DNA of 64,000 bases from Pseudomonas hormoni (GTDB lineage: Bacteria > Pseudomonadota > Gammaproteobacteria > Pseudomonadales > Pseudomonadaceae). This document shows positions 54,850 through 64,000 of the stretch, piece by piece (position 1 is the first letter of the stretch; each line of letters begins with the position of its first letter). Under the pieces are notes generated by a model, which saw only the letters and a list, made by a program, of their open reading frames with translations, searched no databases and was not told where the DNA came from. The stretch lies in the NCBI RefSeq assembly GCF_018502625.1, contig NZ_CP075566.1, positions 1,245,001 to 1,309,000 on the forward strand, read 5' to 3'. Both the position numbers and the translations under genes were made by a program.

Positions 54850-57249
54850 TTAGAGCGAAGCCAACTCGATCTCGGCTTCCACAGCCTTCGCCGCCTTCAA
54901 CTGCCGCATCTGCTCACACCCCCACAACACCCGCTCCGGGGTCGCCGGTGCATCGATTTTCGGTTGATGCTTGTAGTCGCCCAGACTTGCCACCGCATCC
55001 TTGATCGCACACCACGACGCGATGCCGAGCATGAACGGCGGCTCGCCCACGGCCTTGGAGTGGAACACCGTGTCTTCCGGGTTCTTGCGGTTCTCCACCA
55101 GCTTCACCCGCAGGTCCAGCGGCATGTCCGCCACGGCCGGGATCTTGTAGCTCGCCGGGCCGTTGGTCATCAGTTTGCCTTTCGCATTCCAGACCAGCTC
55201 CTCCATGGTCAGCCAGCCCATGCCCTGGATGAAACCACCCTCGACCTGCCCGATATCGATCGCCGGGTTTAGTGATGCGCCGACGTCGTGGAGGATGTCG
55301 GTGCGCAGCATCTTGTACTCGCCGGTCAGGGTGTCGATGATCACTTCGCAGCACGCCGCACCAAACGCGTAGTAGTAGAACGGCCGACCCCGCGCCTGAC
55401 TGCGGTCGTAGAAGATTTTCGGGGTCTTGTAGAACCCGGTGCTCGACAGCGACACCTGAGCGAAATACGCCTGCTGGATCAGCGCTTCAAAGGTCAGGAT
55501 GTGATCGCGGATCCGCACGTGACCGTTGTGGAATTCCACGTCTTCTTCGCTGACCTTGTACTGGCGCGCAGCGAATTCCACGAGGCGTTTCTTGATGATT
55601 TCAGCCGCGTTCTGTGCGGCTTTACCGTTCAGGTCGGCACCGCTGGACGCGGCGGTCGGCGAGGTGTTCGGCACTTTGTCGGTGTTGGTCGCGGTGATCT
55701 GCACGCGGTTCATTTCCACCTGGAACACTTCGGCCACGACCTGCGCGACTTTGGTGTTCAGGCCCTGGCCCATCTCCGTGCCGCCATGGTTCAGGTGGAT
55801 GCTGCCGTCGGTGTAGACGTGGACCAGCGCGCCGGCCTGGTTGAGGAAGCTGGCGGTGAAGGAAATACCGAATTTTACCGGCGTCAGCGCCAGGCCTTTT
55901 TTCAGGATCGGGCTGTTGGCGTTGTAGCGACGAATCGCTTCGCGGCGCTCGGCGTACTGGCTGCTTTCTTCCAGTTCGGCGGTCATTTCCTCGAGCATGT
56001 TGTGCTCGACGGTCTGGTAGTAATGGGTGACGTTGCGCTCGGTCTTGCCGTAGTAGTTGGCCTTGCGCACCGCCAGTGGATCGAGGGCCAGGTGGCGGGC
56101 AATCGCGTCCATCACTTCTTCGATCGCGACCATCCCTTGCGGACCGCCGAAACCCCGGTAAGCGGTGTTCGACGCGGTGTTGGTCTTGCAGCGGTGACCG
56201 TTGATGGTCGCATCGCCCAGGTAGTACGAGTTGTCGGCATGGAACATCGCGCGGTCGACAATCGACGCCGACAAGTCCGGCGAGCAACCGCAGTTGCCAG
56301 CCAGTTCCAGCGCGATGCCGTGCAGGCGGCCGGTGCTGTCGAAGCCAACGTCGTATTCGACGTAGAAGGGGTGACGCTTGCCGGTCATCAGCATGTCTTC
56401 GACACGCGGCAGGCGCATCTTGGTTGGTTGGCCGGTGAGGTGCGCGATCACTGCGCACAGGCACGCCGGGCTCGCGGCCTGGGTTTCCTTGCCACCGAAA
56501 CCACCGCCCATGCGGCGCATGTCGACGACGATTTTGTTCATGGAAACGTCCAGAACCTCGGCCACCAGTTTCTGCACTTCAGTCGGGTTCTGGGTCGAGC
56601 AGTAGACGATCATCCCGCCATCTTCAGTCGGCATCACCGAAGAGATCTGGGTTTCGAGGTAGAAGTGTTCCTGGCCGCCGATGTGCAGCGTGCCTTGAAT
56701 ACGATGTTCTGCGGTGGCCAGGGCGCCGGCCGAATCACCACGCTGATGCGTGTGGCTGTCGAGCACAAAGTGGCGTTTGCGCAAGGCTTCGACCACGTCC
56801 AGCACTGGCTCCAGATCTTCATATTCGATGATCGCGGCCATCGCGGCTTTGCGCGCGGTTTCCAGGTCTTTTGCGGCGACGGCGAGCACCGGCTGACCGA
56901 CGAATTGCACATCATCAATCGCCAACAATGGATCACCCGGCAGCAACGGCCCGATGTCTTTCAAACCCGGCACGTCTTCGTGGGTGATGGCGATGCGCAC
57001 GCCTTCGAAGGCATAGCATGGCTTGGTGTCGATGCTGATGATTTTCGCGTGGGCGCGGTCCGACAACCGGGCGTAAACGTGCAGCTGGTTTGGAAATTCC
57101 AGTCGATCGTCGATGTACTGCGCTTCACCGGACACATGCTTGGCGGCGCTGTCGTGCTTGACGCTGCGGCCGACACCGGTGGTCAGGTCCTTGGCGAACA
57201 GTTCAGCCAGTTCGGCCTGGGTCTTCTCTACGGCGTGATGGTTAGACAT
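54850..57249 (-). CDS. xdhB: Xanthine dehydrogenase, molybdenum-binding subunit
   Basis: Catalytic subunit of 799 residues that oxidises hypoxanthine and xanthine to urate. Motifs of the molybdopterin domain are clear: GGGFGGKETQAA near 250, GFGGPQGM near 370, GGTEMGQGLNTK near 490, and the catalytic Glu region KAVGEPPFMLGIASWCAIKDA near 735-755. The start overlaps the xdhA stop by eight bases. The [2Fe-2S] and FAD domains are in XdhA, so the enzyme is the two-subunit bacterial type. Confidence 0.95.
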   Translation of the reverse strand: MSNHHAVEKTQAELAELFAKDLTTGVGRSVKHDSAAKHVSGEAQYIDDRLEFPNQLHVYARLSDRAHAKIISIDTKPCYAFEGVRIAITHEDVPGLKDIGPLLPGDPLLAIDDVQFVGQPVLAVAAKDLETARKAAMAAIIEYEDLEPVLDVVEALRKRHFVLDSHTHQRGDSAGALATAEHRIQGTLHIGGQEHFYLETQISSVMPTEDGGMIVYCSTQNPTEVQKLVAEVLDVSMNKIVVDMRRMGGGFGGKETQAASPACLCAVIAHLTGQPTKMRLPRVEDMLMTGKRHPFYVEYDVGFDSTGRLHGIALELAGNCGCSPDLSASIVDRAMFHADNSYYLGDATINGHRCKTNTASNTAYRGFGGPQGMVAIEEVMDAIARHLALDPLAVRKANYYGKTERNVTHYYQTVEHNMLEEMTAELEESSQYAERREAIRRYNANSPILKKGLALTPVKFGISFTASFLNQAGALVHVYTDGSIHLNHGGTEMGQGLNTKVAQVVAEVFQVEMNRVQITATNTDKVPNTSPTAASSGADLNGKAAQNAAEIIKKRLVEFAARQYKVSEEDVEFHNGHVRIRDHILTFEALIQQAYFAQVSLSSTGFYKTPKIFYDRSQARGRPFYYYAFGAACCEVIIDTLTGEYKMLRTDILHDVGASLNPAIDIGQVEGGFIQGMGWLTMEELVWNAKGKLMTNGPASYKIPAVADMPLDLRVKLVENRKNPEDTVFHSKAVGEPPFMLGIASWCAIKDAVASLGDYKHQPKIDAPATPERVLWGCEQMRQLKAAKAVEAEIELASL

Positions 57250-58696
57250 AAGCGGTCACCCGAGTCTCGATGTGCGGCGTTTGCAGTTCGATGAAGTATT
57301 TGCGCAGCAGGTTTTGCGCGCTGAGCAGGCGATATTCCTTACTGGCGCGGAAGTCCGAGAGCGGCGTGAAATCTTCGGCCAGTGCGGCGCAGGCGCGTTC
57401 GACGGTGGCATTGTTGAACGGTGAACCGAGCAACACGGCCTCGCAGTGGGCGGCGCGTTTCGGGATGGCAGCCATGCCGCCAAACGCCACGCGGGCATCG
57501 GCAATCACACCTTTTTCAAGGCGCAGATTGAAGGCGGCGCAGACGGCGGAAATGTCATCGTCCAGACGCTTGGAAACCTTGTAGGCACGGAATAGCTGTT
57601 CGGCGCTGGCACGGGGCACGATGATCTTCTCGATGAACTCGCTTTCCTGGCGCGCGGTCACGCGGTAATCGATGAAGTAGTCTTCCAGCGCCAGGGTGCG
57701 GCGGGTCTCGCCTTTACACAGGACGATTTGCGCACCGAGGGCGATCAGCAGCGGTGGCGAGTCACCGATCGGCGAGGCGTTGCCGATGTTGCCGCCGAGG
57801 GTGCCCTGGTTGCGAATCTGCAGGGAAGCGAAGCGCTGCAGCAGTTCGCCAAAGTCCGGGTACTCGGCTTTCAAGGCTTCATAGCAATCGGAGAGGGCGG
57901 TGGCGGCGCCGATTTCCAGGCGATCATCAAAGCGTTCGATGCGCTTCATCTCGGCGACGTTGCCGACGTAGATCATCACCGGCAGGGTGCGGTGGAACTG
58001 GGTGACTTCCAGCGCCAGGTCCGTACCGCCAGCCAGCAGCCGGGCTTGTGGATAAGCATCATACAGGTCGGCCAGATCGGCGACGGTCAGCGGCACCAGG
58101 CAGCGCTTGTCGCCACTGTTGAGTTCGCCGATGTCGGTGGGGGCGATGGCTTTCAGGCGGGCGATGGTATCGGCTTCGCGAGCATCGAACTGGTCCGGCT
58201 GTTTACCGCAGCAGGACTGCTCGGCAGCTTCCAGGATCGGCCGATAGCCGGTGCAGCGGCAGAGGTTGCCGGCCAGCGCTTCGTGCGCTTTATGCGAGTC
58301 CGGCTGATCGCTGTTCTTTTGCAGCGCGAACAGCGACATCACAAAACCAGGGGTGCAGAAACCGCACTGCGAGCCGTGGCACTCGACCATGGCTTTCTGC
58401 ACGCTGTGCAGTTCGCCTTGATGCTTGAGGTCTTCGACGCTGATCAATTGTTTGCCGTGCAGCGACGAAACGAACGTCAGGCACGAGTTGAGGCTGCGAT
58501 AGCGAATGTGTTCGCGGCCATCGTCATCCGTTTGCAACTCGCCGACCACCACGGTGCACGCGCCACAGTCGCCGCTGGCGCAGCCTTCTTTGGTGCCGGG
58601 TTTGCCCACATGGTCGCGCAGATAATTGAGCACGGTCAGGTTCGGGTCCAGGGCGTGCTCGCTACGGAGTTCCTGGTTTAGTAAAAACTGGATCAC
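57242..58696 (-). CDS. xdhA: Xanthine dehydrogenase, iron-sulfur/FAD subunit
   Basis: Electron-transfer subunit of 484 residues. The N-terminal [2Fe-2S] domain has the plant-type motif CASGDCGACTV (near 38-48), followed by the second cluster domain (CHGSQCGFCTPGFVMS; LAGNLCRCTGYRPI). From about 190 the FAD domain (ARLLAGGTDLALEVTQ; TLGGNIGNASPIGDSPP) follows. The start is a GTG preceded by GAGG. It is the first gene of the purine operon; its control region carries the repeats at 58753-58792. Confidence 0.94.
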   Translation of the reverse strand: MIQFLLNQELRSEHALDPNLTVLNYLRDHVGKPGTKEGCASGDCGACTVVVGELQTDDDGREHIRYRSLNSCLTFVSSLHGKQLISVEDLKHQGELHSVQKAMVECHGSQCGFCTPGFVMSLFALQKNSDQPDSHKAHEALAGNLCRCTGYRPILEAAEQSCCGKQPDQFDAREADTIARLKAIAPTDIGELNSGDKRCLVPLTVADLADLYDAYPQARLLAGGTDLALEVTQFHRTLPVMIYVGNVAEMKRIERFDDRLEIGAATALSDCYEALKAEYPDFGELLQRFASLQIRNQGTLGGNIGNASPIGDSPPLLIALGAQIVLCKGETRRTLALEDYFIDYRVTARQESEFIEKIIVPRASAEQLFRAYKVSKRLDDDISAVCAAFNLRLEKGVIADARVAFGGMAAIPKRAAHCEAVLLGSPFNNATVERACAALAEDFTPLSDFRASKEYRLLSAQNLLRKYFIELQTPHIETRVTAYV

Positions 58697-58752
58697 GGAA
58701 GGCCTCGCAGACTCATTATTGTTGTTAACCGACTTGGACCGAATTTATCAGG

Positions 58753-58792
58753 TCTGACTTTCGGGTCAATGATTTTCTGACTTAAAGGTCAG
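58753..58792. promoter_or_regulatory. Tandem operator-like repeats between xdhA and the second GntR gene
   Basis: TCTGACTTTCGGGTCA (58753-58768) and TCTGACTTAAAGGTCA (58776-58791) are direct repeats with a 23-base period. Each is itself palindromic (TGAC-n6-GTCA); CTGAC-TTAAAG-GTCAG at 58777-58792 is perfect in its arms. The position between divergent genes suits binding by a GntR-type regulator, probably the one encoded at 58964. Confidence 0.6.
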
Positions 58793-58963
58793 GAAATAGC
58801 ATTTTGTCGATCAACAACCTGTTCCTTCATTATTGACCCTCACGGGATTGCCTGCTTTTTGCGGGATTCGTGCCAAAAACCGCCGAGTGGGCACTCCGCC
58901 ATGACCCTCCATGTGCGCTACACTGCGCCGCTTGTGCAGATCGAAGAGTTTGAAGGGACAACC

Positions 58964-59623
58964 ATGACGTTCAAGGCGCCGGACAGCCTCGCCGAGCAAA
59001 TCGCTCACCACCTCGCCGAACGTATCATTCGTGGCGAAATGAAGCCCGGGGAGCGCATCCAGGAACAGAAGGTCACGCTGGCCCTCAATGTCAGCCGCGG
59101 CTCGGTCCGCGAAGCCTTGCTGATCCTCGAGCGCCGCCACCTGATTGCGATCCTGCCGCGACGCGGCGCGCATGTGACCGAACTCACCGCGCACAAGGTG
59201 CAGAGCCTGTGCACGCTGATGGGCGAGATGTACATCCTGCTCGCCAATGCCGTGGCCACTGGTTGGAAAGTCCAGGCCGACCTGGCGCCGTTCGTGCAGA
59301 TCCAGCAGCGCCTGACCGCGAGCTACGAGCGCCAGGACATCCATGCCTTCGTCGACGACAGTTTCAATGTGATGCGCGCCACGTACGGGTTTGCCAACAA
59401 CCCGTATTTGCAGGAAACCGTCGAGAATCTGCAACCGGCCATGAGCCGTGCGTATTTCCTCGCCCTGGAGCAGCGCAAGGCCTCGATGAGCGAGTATCTG
59501 GAACTGTTCGAACGCTTGCTTGCGGCCGTGATCGCCCGTGACTATGCGCAGATCCGCACCGTGCTGAACGCGTATTGCCAGCGCAGTTGCGATTTGGTGA
59601 TCTCTGCCCTGACGGACGCTTAA
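58964..59623 (+). CDS. GntR-family (FCD-type) transcription regulator, probable purine-operon control
   Basis: Regulator of 219 residues. The winged helix occupies about 5-72 (LAEQIAHHLAERIIRGEMKPGERIQEQKVTLALNVSRGSVREALLILERRHLI), and the FCD domain follows from about 80. It is divergent from xdhA and shares a control region that carries paired palindromes. GAAGGGA lies upstream of the ATG at 58964; this start was preferred over an extension to 58859, which would include the control region. Three bases separate its stop from the smc start. Confidence 0.88.
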   Translation: MTFKAPDSLAEQIAHHLAERIIRGEMKPGERIQEQKVTLALNVSRGSVREALLILERRHLIAILPRRGAHVTELTAHKVQSLCTLMGEMYILLANAVATGWKVQADLAPFVQIQQRLTASYERQDIHAFVDDSFNVMRATYGFANNPYLQETVENLQPAMSRAYFLALEQRKASMSEYLELFERLLAAVIARDYAQIRTVLNAYCQRSCDLVISALTDA

Positions 59624-59625
59624 GC

Positions 59626-62600
59626 GTGCGGCTCAAGTGCATCAAACTGGCGGGGTTCAAATCCTTCGTCGATCCGACCACGGTGAACTTCCCCAGTAAC
59701 ATGGCGGCAGTGGTCGGGCCCAATGGTTGCGGCAAGTCGAACATCATCGACGCCGTACGCTGGGTGATGGGCGAGAGCTCGGCGAAGAACCTGCGTGGCG
59801 AGTCGATGACCGACGTCATCTTCAACGGTTCGACCAGCCGCAAACCGGTGAGCCAGGCGAGCATCGAACTGGTGTTCGATAACTCCGACGGCACGCTGCT
59901 TGGCGAATACGCCGCCTATGCGGAAATCTCCATTCGCCGCAAAGTCACCCGCGACAGCCAGACCACCTATTACCTCAACGGCACCAAGTGCCGGCGCCGC
60001 GATATCACCGACATCTTCCTCGGAACCGGCCTGGGCCCGCGCAGCTACTCGATCATCGAGCAGGGGATGATCTCCAAGCTGATCGAGTCCAAGCCTGAAG
60101 ACTTGCGCAACTTTATTGAAGAAGCGGCGGGCATCTCCAAGTACAAGGAGCGCCGGCGCGAGACCGAAAACCGCATTCGTCGCACCCACGAAAACCTGGA
60201 GCGCCTGACGGACCTGCGCGAAGAGCTTACGCGTCAGCTCGAACGCCTGCACCGCCAGGCCGAGGCCGCCAAGAAGTATCAGGAATACAAGGGCGAGGAG
60301 CGTCAGCTCAAGGCTCAACTGTCAGCCTTGCGCTGGCAGGCGTTGAACGAGCAGGTCGGTCAGCGCGAAGCGATCATCGGCACCCAGGAAGTCACGTTCG
60401 AAGCGCTGGTGGCCGAGCAACGCAACGCCGACGCGAGCATCGAACGCTTGCGTGACGGGCACCATGACCTGTCCGAACGCTTCAATCTGGTGCAGGGGCG
60501 TTTCTATTCGGTCGGCGGCGACATCGCCCGGGTCGAGCAGAGCATCCAGCACGGTCAGCAACGCCTGCGTCAGCTGCAGGACGATCTGAAAGAAGCCGAG
60601 CGCGCGCGTCTGGAAACCGAATCGCATTTGGGCCACGACCGCACGTTGCTGCTGACCCTCGGCGAAGAGCTGGACATGCTCACGCCGGAGCAGGAAGTCA
60701 CCAGCGCTGCTGCCGAAGAAGCCGCCGCCGCGCTGGAAGAATCCGAAACCACCATGCACGGCTGGCAGGAGCAGTGGGACACATTCAACCTGACCGCCGC
60801 CGAGCCACGTCGCCAGTCCGAAGTCCTGCAGTCGCGCATCCAGCAGCTGGAAACCAGCATGGAGCGTCTGGCCGATCGCCAGAAGCGCCTCGGCGAAGAG
60901 CGCGCGTTGCTCTCGGCGGACCCGGAAGATGCTGCGATCATGGAACTCAGCGAGCAGCTCGCTGAATCCGAAGCGACGCTTGAGGATTTGCAGACCAGTG
61001 AACAAGCTCAGGTCGAAAAGCTTGAACAACTGCGTCAGGAGTTGCAGCACGCGCTGGCCGCGCAGCAGCAAGCCCAGGGCGATTTGCAGCGCCTCAACGG
61101 TCGTCTCGCGTCCCTCGAAGCCTTGCAGCAAGCCGCGCTCGATCCGGGCACCGGCACCGCTGAATGGCTGCGTGAACAACATCTGGCAGACCGTCCGCGT
61201 CTGGCCGAAGGTTTGAAAGTTGAAGCGGGTTGGGAGCTGGCGGTGGAAACCGTGCTTGGCGCCGATCTGCAAGCGGTGCTGGTGGATGACTTCGGCGATT
61301 TCGATCTGGCCGGTTTTGCCCAGGGCGATTTGCGCTTGCTCAGCCCCGCGAGCGATGGCGTGCGCGTGCCCGGCAGCCTGCTCGACAAGGTTGAAGCGCA
61401 GATCGATCTGTCGCCGTGGCTGGGGCAGGTCAAGCCGGTGGAAAGTCTCGAGCAGGCCTTGGCCCTGCGCGGTCAGTTGAGCGCCGGCCAGAGCCTGATC
61501 AGTCGCGACGGTTACTGGGTCGGTCGGCACTTTCTGCGGGTGCGTCGGGCCAGCGAAGCGGAAAGCGGCGTGCTGGCTCGCGGTCAGGAAATCCAGAGCC
61601 TGAGCATCGAACGTGAAGAGCGCGAGGCCACGGTCGAAACCCTCGAAACCCAACTGCAAAATCTCAGGGCGCAGCAGCGTCAGCAGGAAAACGGTCGCGA
61701 ACATTTACGTCGTTTGCTGCAAGACGAAGCGCGTCAGCAAGGCGAATTGAAGGCCCAGTTATCCGCCGGCAAAGCCAAGGTCGAGCAACTGACGTTGCGC
61801 CGTACCCGGCTCGATGAAGAGCTTACCGAGCTGGCCGAGCAGCGCGCCCTGGAGCACGAAAACATCGGCGAAGCACGCCTGCAGTTGCAGGAAGCCCTCG
61901 ATGCCATGGCGCTGGACACCGAGCAGCGTGAGTTGCTGCTGGCCCAGCGCGACAGCCTGCGCGAGCGGCTGGATCGTGTACGTCAGGAAGCCCGGCAACA
62001 CAAGGATCATGCGCATCAACTGGCGGTGCGTCTGGGCTCGCTCAAGGCGCAACACGACTCGACGCGTCAGGCGCTGGAACGGCTGGAAATGCAGTCCGAG
62101 CGCCTGACTGAAAAACGCGAACAACTGAGCCTCAATCTGGAGGAGGGCGAGGCACCGCTGGAAGAGCTGCGCCTGAAGCTCGAAGAGTTGCTCGACAAGC
62201 GCATGACCGTCGACGAAGAACTCAAGACCGCGCAGATCGCCCTCGAAGACGCCGACCGTGAACTGCGTGACGCCGAGAAGCGTCGCAACCAGGCCGAGCA
62301 GCAATCGCAGTTGATTCGTGGCCAGATGGAAACGCAACGCATGGAATGGCAAGCCCTGACCGTGCGCCGCAAGACCCTGGAAGATCAGTTGCTGGAAGAC
62401 GGCTACGACCTGCACGGTGTGCTCGCCACGCTGACGACCGAAGCCAGCGAGAAGGACGCGGAAGAAGAACTCGAGCGCATTGCCGCACGCATTCAGCGCC
62501 TCGGTGCGATCAACCTCGCGGCCATCGACGAATATCAGCAACAATCAGAGCGTAAACGTTATCTGGATGCGCAGAACGACGATCTGGTGGAAGCGCTGGA

Positions 62601-63114
62601 CACGCTCGAGAACGTGATTCGCAAGATCGACAAGGAAACCCGGAATCGTTTCAAAGACACCTTTGATCAGATCAATGGCGGTTTACAGGCGCTTTTCCCA
62701 AAAGTTTTCGGTGGAGGTCGCGCGTATTTGGAACTGACGGGCGAAGATCTACTCGATACAGGGGTGACGATCATGGCGCAGCCGCCCGGAAAGAAGAACA
62801 GCACCATCCATTTGCTCTCCGGCGGCGAAAAAGCCCTGACCGCATTGGCCCTGGTTTTTGCGATCTTCAAGTTGAATCCGGCGCCGTTCTGCATGCTCGA
62901 TGAAGTTGATGCGCCACTGGATGACGCTAACGTTGGACGCTACGCACGGCTGGTGAAAGAGATGTCGCAGACGGTGCAGTTCATCTATATCACCCACAAC
63001 AAGATCGCCATGGAAATGGCCGAACAATTGATGGGGGTGACGATGCACGAACCGGGATGCTCGCGTCTGGTGGCAGTGGATGTCGAGGAGGCGATGGCGA
63101 TGGTGGAGGCCTGA
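59626..63114 (+). CDS. smc: Chromosome partition protein Smc
   Basis: Condensin ATPase of 1162 residues that organises and segregates the chromosome. The N-terminal head has Walker A GPNGCGKSN (near 30-38). Two long coiled-coil arms (about 170-500 and 660-1000) flank a hinge (about 505-640, WLREQHLADRPRLAEGLKVEAGWELAVETVLGADLQAVLVDD). The C-terminal head has the signature HLLSGGEKALTALALVFAIF and Walker B FCMLDEVDAPLDDANV. The start is a GTG that gives VRLKCIKLAGFKSFVDPTT, the universal Smc beginning. The scpAB partner genes are not in this window. Confidence 0.97.
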   Translation: MRLKCIKLAGFKSFVDPTTVNFPSNMAAVVGPNGCGKSNIIDAVRWVMGESSAKNLRGESMTDVIFNGSTSRKPVSQASIELVFDNSDGTLLGEYAAYAEISIRRKVTRDSQTTYYLNGTKCRRRDITDIFLGTGLGPRSYSIIEQGMISKLIESKPEDLRNFIEEAAGISKYKERRRETENRIRRTHENLERLTDLREELTRQLERLHRQAEAAKKYQEYKGEERQLKAQLSALRWQALNEQVGQREAIIGTQEVTFEALVAEQRNADASIERLRDGHHDLSERFNLVQGRFYSVGGDIARVEQSIQHGQQRLRQLQDDLKEAERARLETESHLGHDRTLLLTLGEELDMLTPEQEVTSAAAEEAAAALEESETTMHGWQEQWDTFNLTAAEPRRQSEVLQSRIQQLETSMERLADRQKRLGEERALLSADPEDAAIMELSEQLAESEATLEDLQTSEQAQVEKLEQLRQELQHALAAQQQAQGDLQRLNGRLASLEALQQAALDPGTGTAEWLREQHLADRPRLAEGLKVEAGWELAVETVLGADLQAVLVDDFGDFDLAGFAQGDLRLLSPASDGVRVPGSLLDKVEAQIDLSPWLGQVKPVESLEQALALRGQLSAGQSLISRDGYWVGRHFLRVRRASEAESGVLARGQEIQSLSIEREEREATVETLETQLQNLRAQQRQQENGREHLRRLLQDEARQQGELKAQLSAGKAKVEQLTLRRTRLDEELTELAEQRALEHENIGEARLQLQEALDAMALDTEQRELLLAQRDSLRERLDRVRQEARQHKDHAHQLAVRLGSLKAQHDSTRQALERLEMQSERLTEKREQLSLNLEEGEAPLEELRLKLEELLDKRMTVDEELKTAQIALEDADRELRDAEKRRNQAEQQSQLIRGQMETQRMEWQALTVRRKTLEDQLLEDGYDLHGVLATLTTEASEKDAEEELERIAARIQRLGAINLAAIDEYQQQSERKRYLDAQNDDLVEALDTLENVIRKIDKETRNRFKDTFDQINGGLQALFPKVFGGGRAYLELTGEDLLDTGVTIMAQPPGKKNSTIHLLSGGEKALTALALVFAIFKLNPAPFCMLDEVDAPLDDANVGRYARLVKEMSQTVQFIYITHNKIAMEMAEQLMGVTMHEPGCSRLVAVDVEEAMAMVEA

Positions 63115-63372
63115 GCCAGCGCTTGTAAGGCGGGTATTTTTAGTCTGTACGACTTTTTTACCTCCCTCTACTTGCTGGCCAATCGACATATTCGCGCAAG
63201 CCATTGTGACAGACGGTGTAAAGTTGCCTTTGGTCGTGCTAGTTTAATGTCAATTTTTCGTATACGTGGGCAAAACGCCTGTCAGAACATAGAGTTGGCG
63301 CCACGTTTTAAAGCGGTTTGCGAGTTGTAAACCCCTTATTTTTCAGCATTTTTTATAGAGGCACGGGATTAA
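63115..63372. promoter_or_regulatory. smc-zipA intergenic region
   Basis: These 258 AT-richer bases lie between two genes of the same direction. A separate zipA promoter is likely here; TTTAATGTCA..TTTTTCGTATA near 63243-63265 has the right composition but no clear pair of elements was found. Confidence 0.4.
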
Positions 63373-64000
63373 ATGGAAATCGGTCTGCGCGAGTGGCTGA
63401 TCGTCATCGGCATTATTGTCATTGCCGGTATTCTTTTCGATGGCTGGCGTCGCATGCGCGGCGGCAAGGGAAAACTGAAATTCCGTCTTGACCGGAGTCT
63501 GTCCAATTTGCCGGACGAGGACACCAGCGCCGAGCTGTTGGGCCCGCCCCGCGTCCTGGATACCCACAAAGAACCGCAACTGGACGAGCACGACTTGCCG
63601 TCGGTGAGCATGCCTGCCCGTGAACCGCGTGAGTCGGGTTCCAAGCGCGGCAAGCGTGGCCATGGCGAACCGTCGCAAGGCGACATGAACCTCAGCCTGG
63701 ATCTGGACGGCGGCCCGAGCTTCAGCAGCCGTGACGACGATTTCCCGGATGACACCAAGGCCTCGCCTTCGGTCAGCGACAAGGAACAACCGCAAGCCGA
63801 AGAAGTGCTTGTGATCAGCGTGATCTGCCGCGACGCTGCCGGTTTCAAAGGCCCTGCGCTGTTGCAGAACATTCTGGAAAGCGGTCTGCGTTTCGGCGAA
63901 ATGGACATCTTCCACCGCCACGAAAGCATGGCCGGCAATGGCGAAGTCCTGTTCTCCATGGCCAATGCGGTCAAGCCGGGCATCTTCGATCTGGACGACA
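63373..64000 (+). CDS. zipA: Cell division protein ZipA (partial, 5' part)
   Basis: First 209 codons of the FtsZ-anchoring division protein; the gene runs off the right edge. It has the N-terminal membrane helix ([33 protein letters not shown]), a polar linker (about 40-140) rich in Asp, Glu, Pro and Ser, and the beginning of the C-terminal FtsZ-binding domain ([42 protein letters not shown]). The order smc-zipA is that of other pseudomonads, with ligA expected next. Confidence 0.95.
   Translation, partial: MEIGLREWLIVIGIIVIAGILFDGWRRMRGGKGKLKFRLDRSLSNLPDEDTSAELLGPPRVLDTHKEPQLDEHDLPSVSMPAREPRESGSKRGKRGHGEPSQGDMNLSLDLDGGPSFSSRDDDFPDDTKASPSVSDKEQPQAEEVLVISVICRDAAGFKGPALLQNILESGLRFGEMDIFHRHESMAGNGEVLFSMANAVKPGIFDLDD

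Noticed and set aside
55288..57294. Open frame of 668 codons on the plus strand across xdhB
   Set aside because: It runs opposite the clear xdhB coding region and shows no domain; long antisense frames are common in GC-rich Pseudomonas genes.

Overview
The window reads as a chromosomal segment of a fluorescent Pseudomonas of the P. fluorescens group. The left end has the cmpX-sigX-oprF block and the assimilatory nitrate genes in the order known from other pseudomonads. The intergenic spaces carry the palindromic REP elements typical of this group. The coding density, GC-rich codon use and the right-hand housekeeping genes (pyrD, rmf, rlmL, dacB, smc, zipA) agree with this. No tRNA, rRNA, CRISPR array or complete insertion sequence was seen.

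Layout. 1-1940: tail of cmpX, the ECF sigma factor sigX and the porin oprF. 1963-12240: assimilatory nitrate regulon on the minus strand: reductase, nitrate reductase and cobA in one unit; a nitrate transporter and a PP2C-phosphatase/Ser-Thr-kinase fusion in a second; nasS-nasT in a third. Each unit has a sigma-54 type promoter followed by a leader with a hexaloop hairpin and an intrinsic terminator, the architecture read by the RNA-binding antiterminator NasT. 12332-40598: a complete type III secretion system (T3SS) of the Salmonella SPI-1/Shigella Mxi-Spa family, arranged almost as in SPI-1: invF-like activator, sctC-W-V, InvB-like chaperone, sctN-O-P-Q-R-S-T-U, sicA-like chaperone, translocators sctE/sctB, tip sctA, acyl carrier protein, then an AT-richer block with two unknown genes, a hilA-like activator, iagB, and sctD-F-I-J-K-L-orgC, ending in a third unknown gene. 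40793-45140: pyrD, rmf, rlmL. 45284-49843: a GGDEF sensor, dacB and a small YggL-like gene. 50024-58696: a BenE-type transporter, a GntR regulator and purine catabolism genes (guaD, xdhC, xdhB, xdhA). 58964-64000: a second GntR regulator, smc and the start of zipA.

How the parts work together. The nitrate genes take up nitrate and reduce it to nitrite. CobA makes the siroheme precursor needed by a nitrite reductase that is not encoded here. NasS and NasT most likely sense nitrate and release transcription through the leader terminators, including the one in front of their own genes. The T3SS has every core export, ring, needle, tip and translocon gene of the family, but no recognisable pilotin and none of the classical SPI-1 effectors SipA, SptP or SopE. 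Three unrecognised genes inside the island are therefore the best effector candidates: one with a cupin-like His pattern, one with a conserved-looking C-terminal half, and one strongly hydrophobic.

The most notable signals are the REP palindrome that lies inside sctP and is translated as a 33-residue tandem repeat, the triple sigma-54/NasT leader architecture, the three candidate effectors, terminator hairpins placed just upstream of the sicA-like and acyl-carrier genes, and a 22-base motif found twice in the AT-rich block. SPI-1-type systems in fluorescent pseudomonads have been reported before (from memory, P. fluorescens F113), so the apparatus is not new in itself; the cargo and these regulatory details may be.
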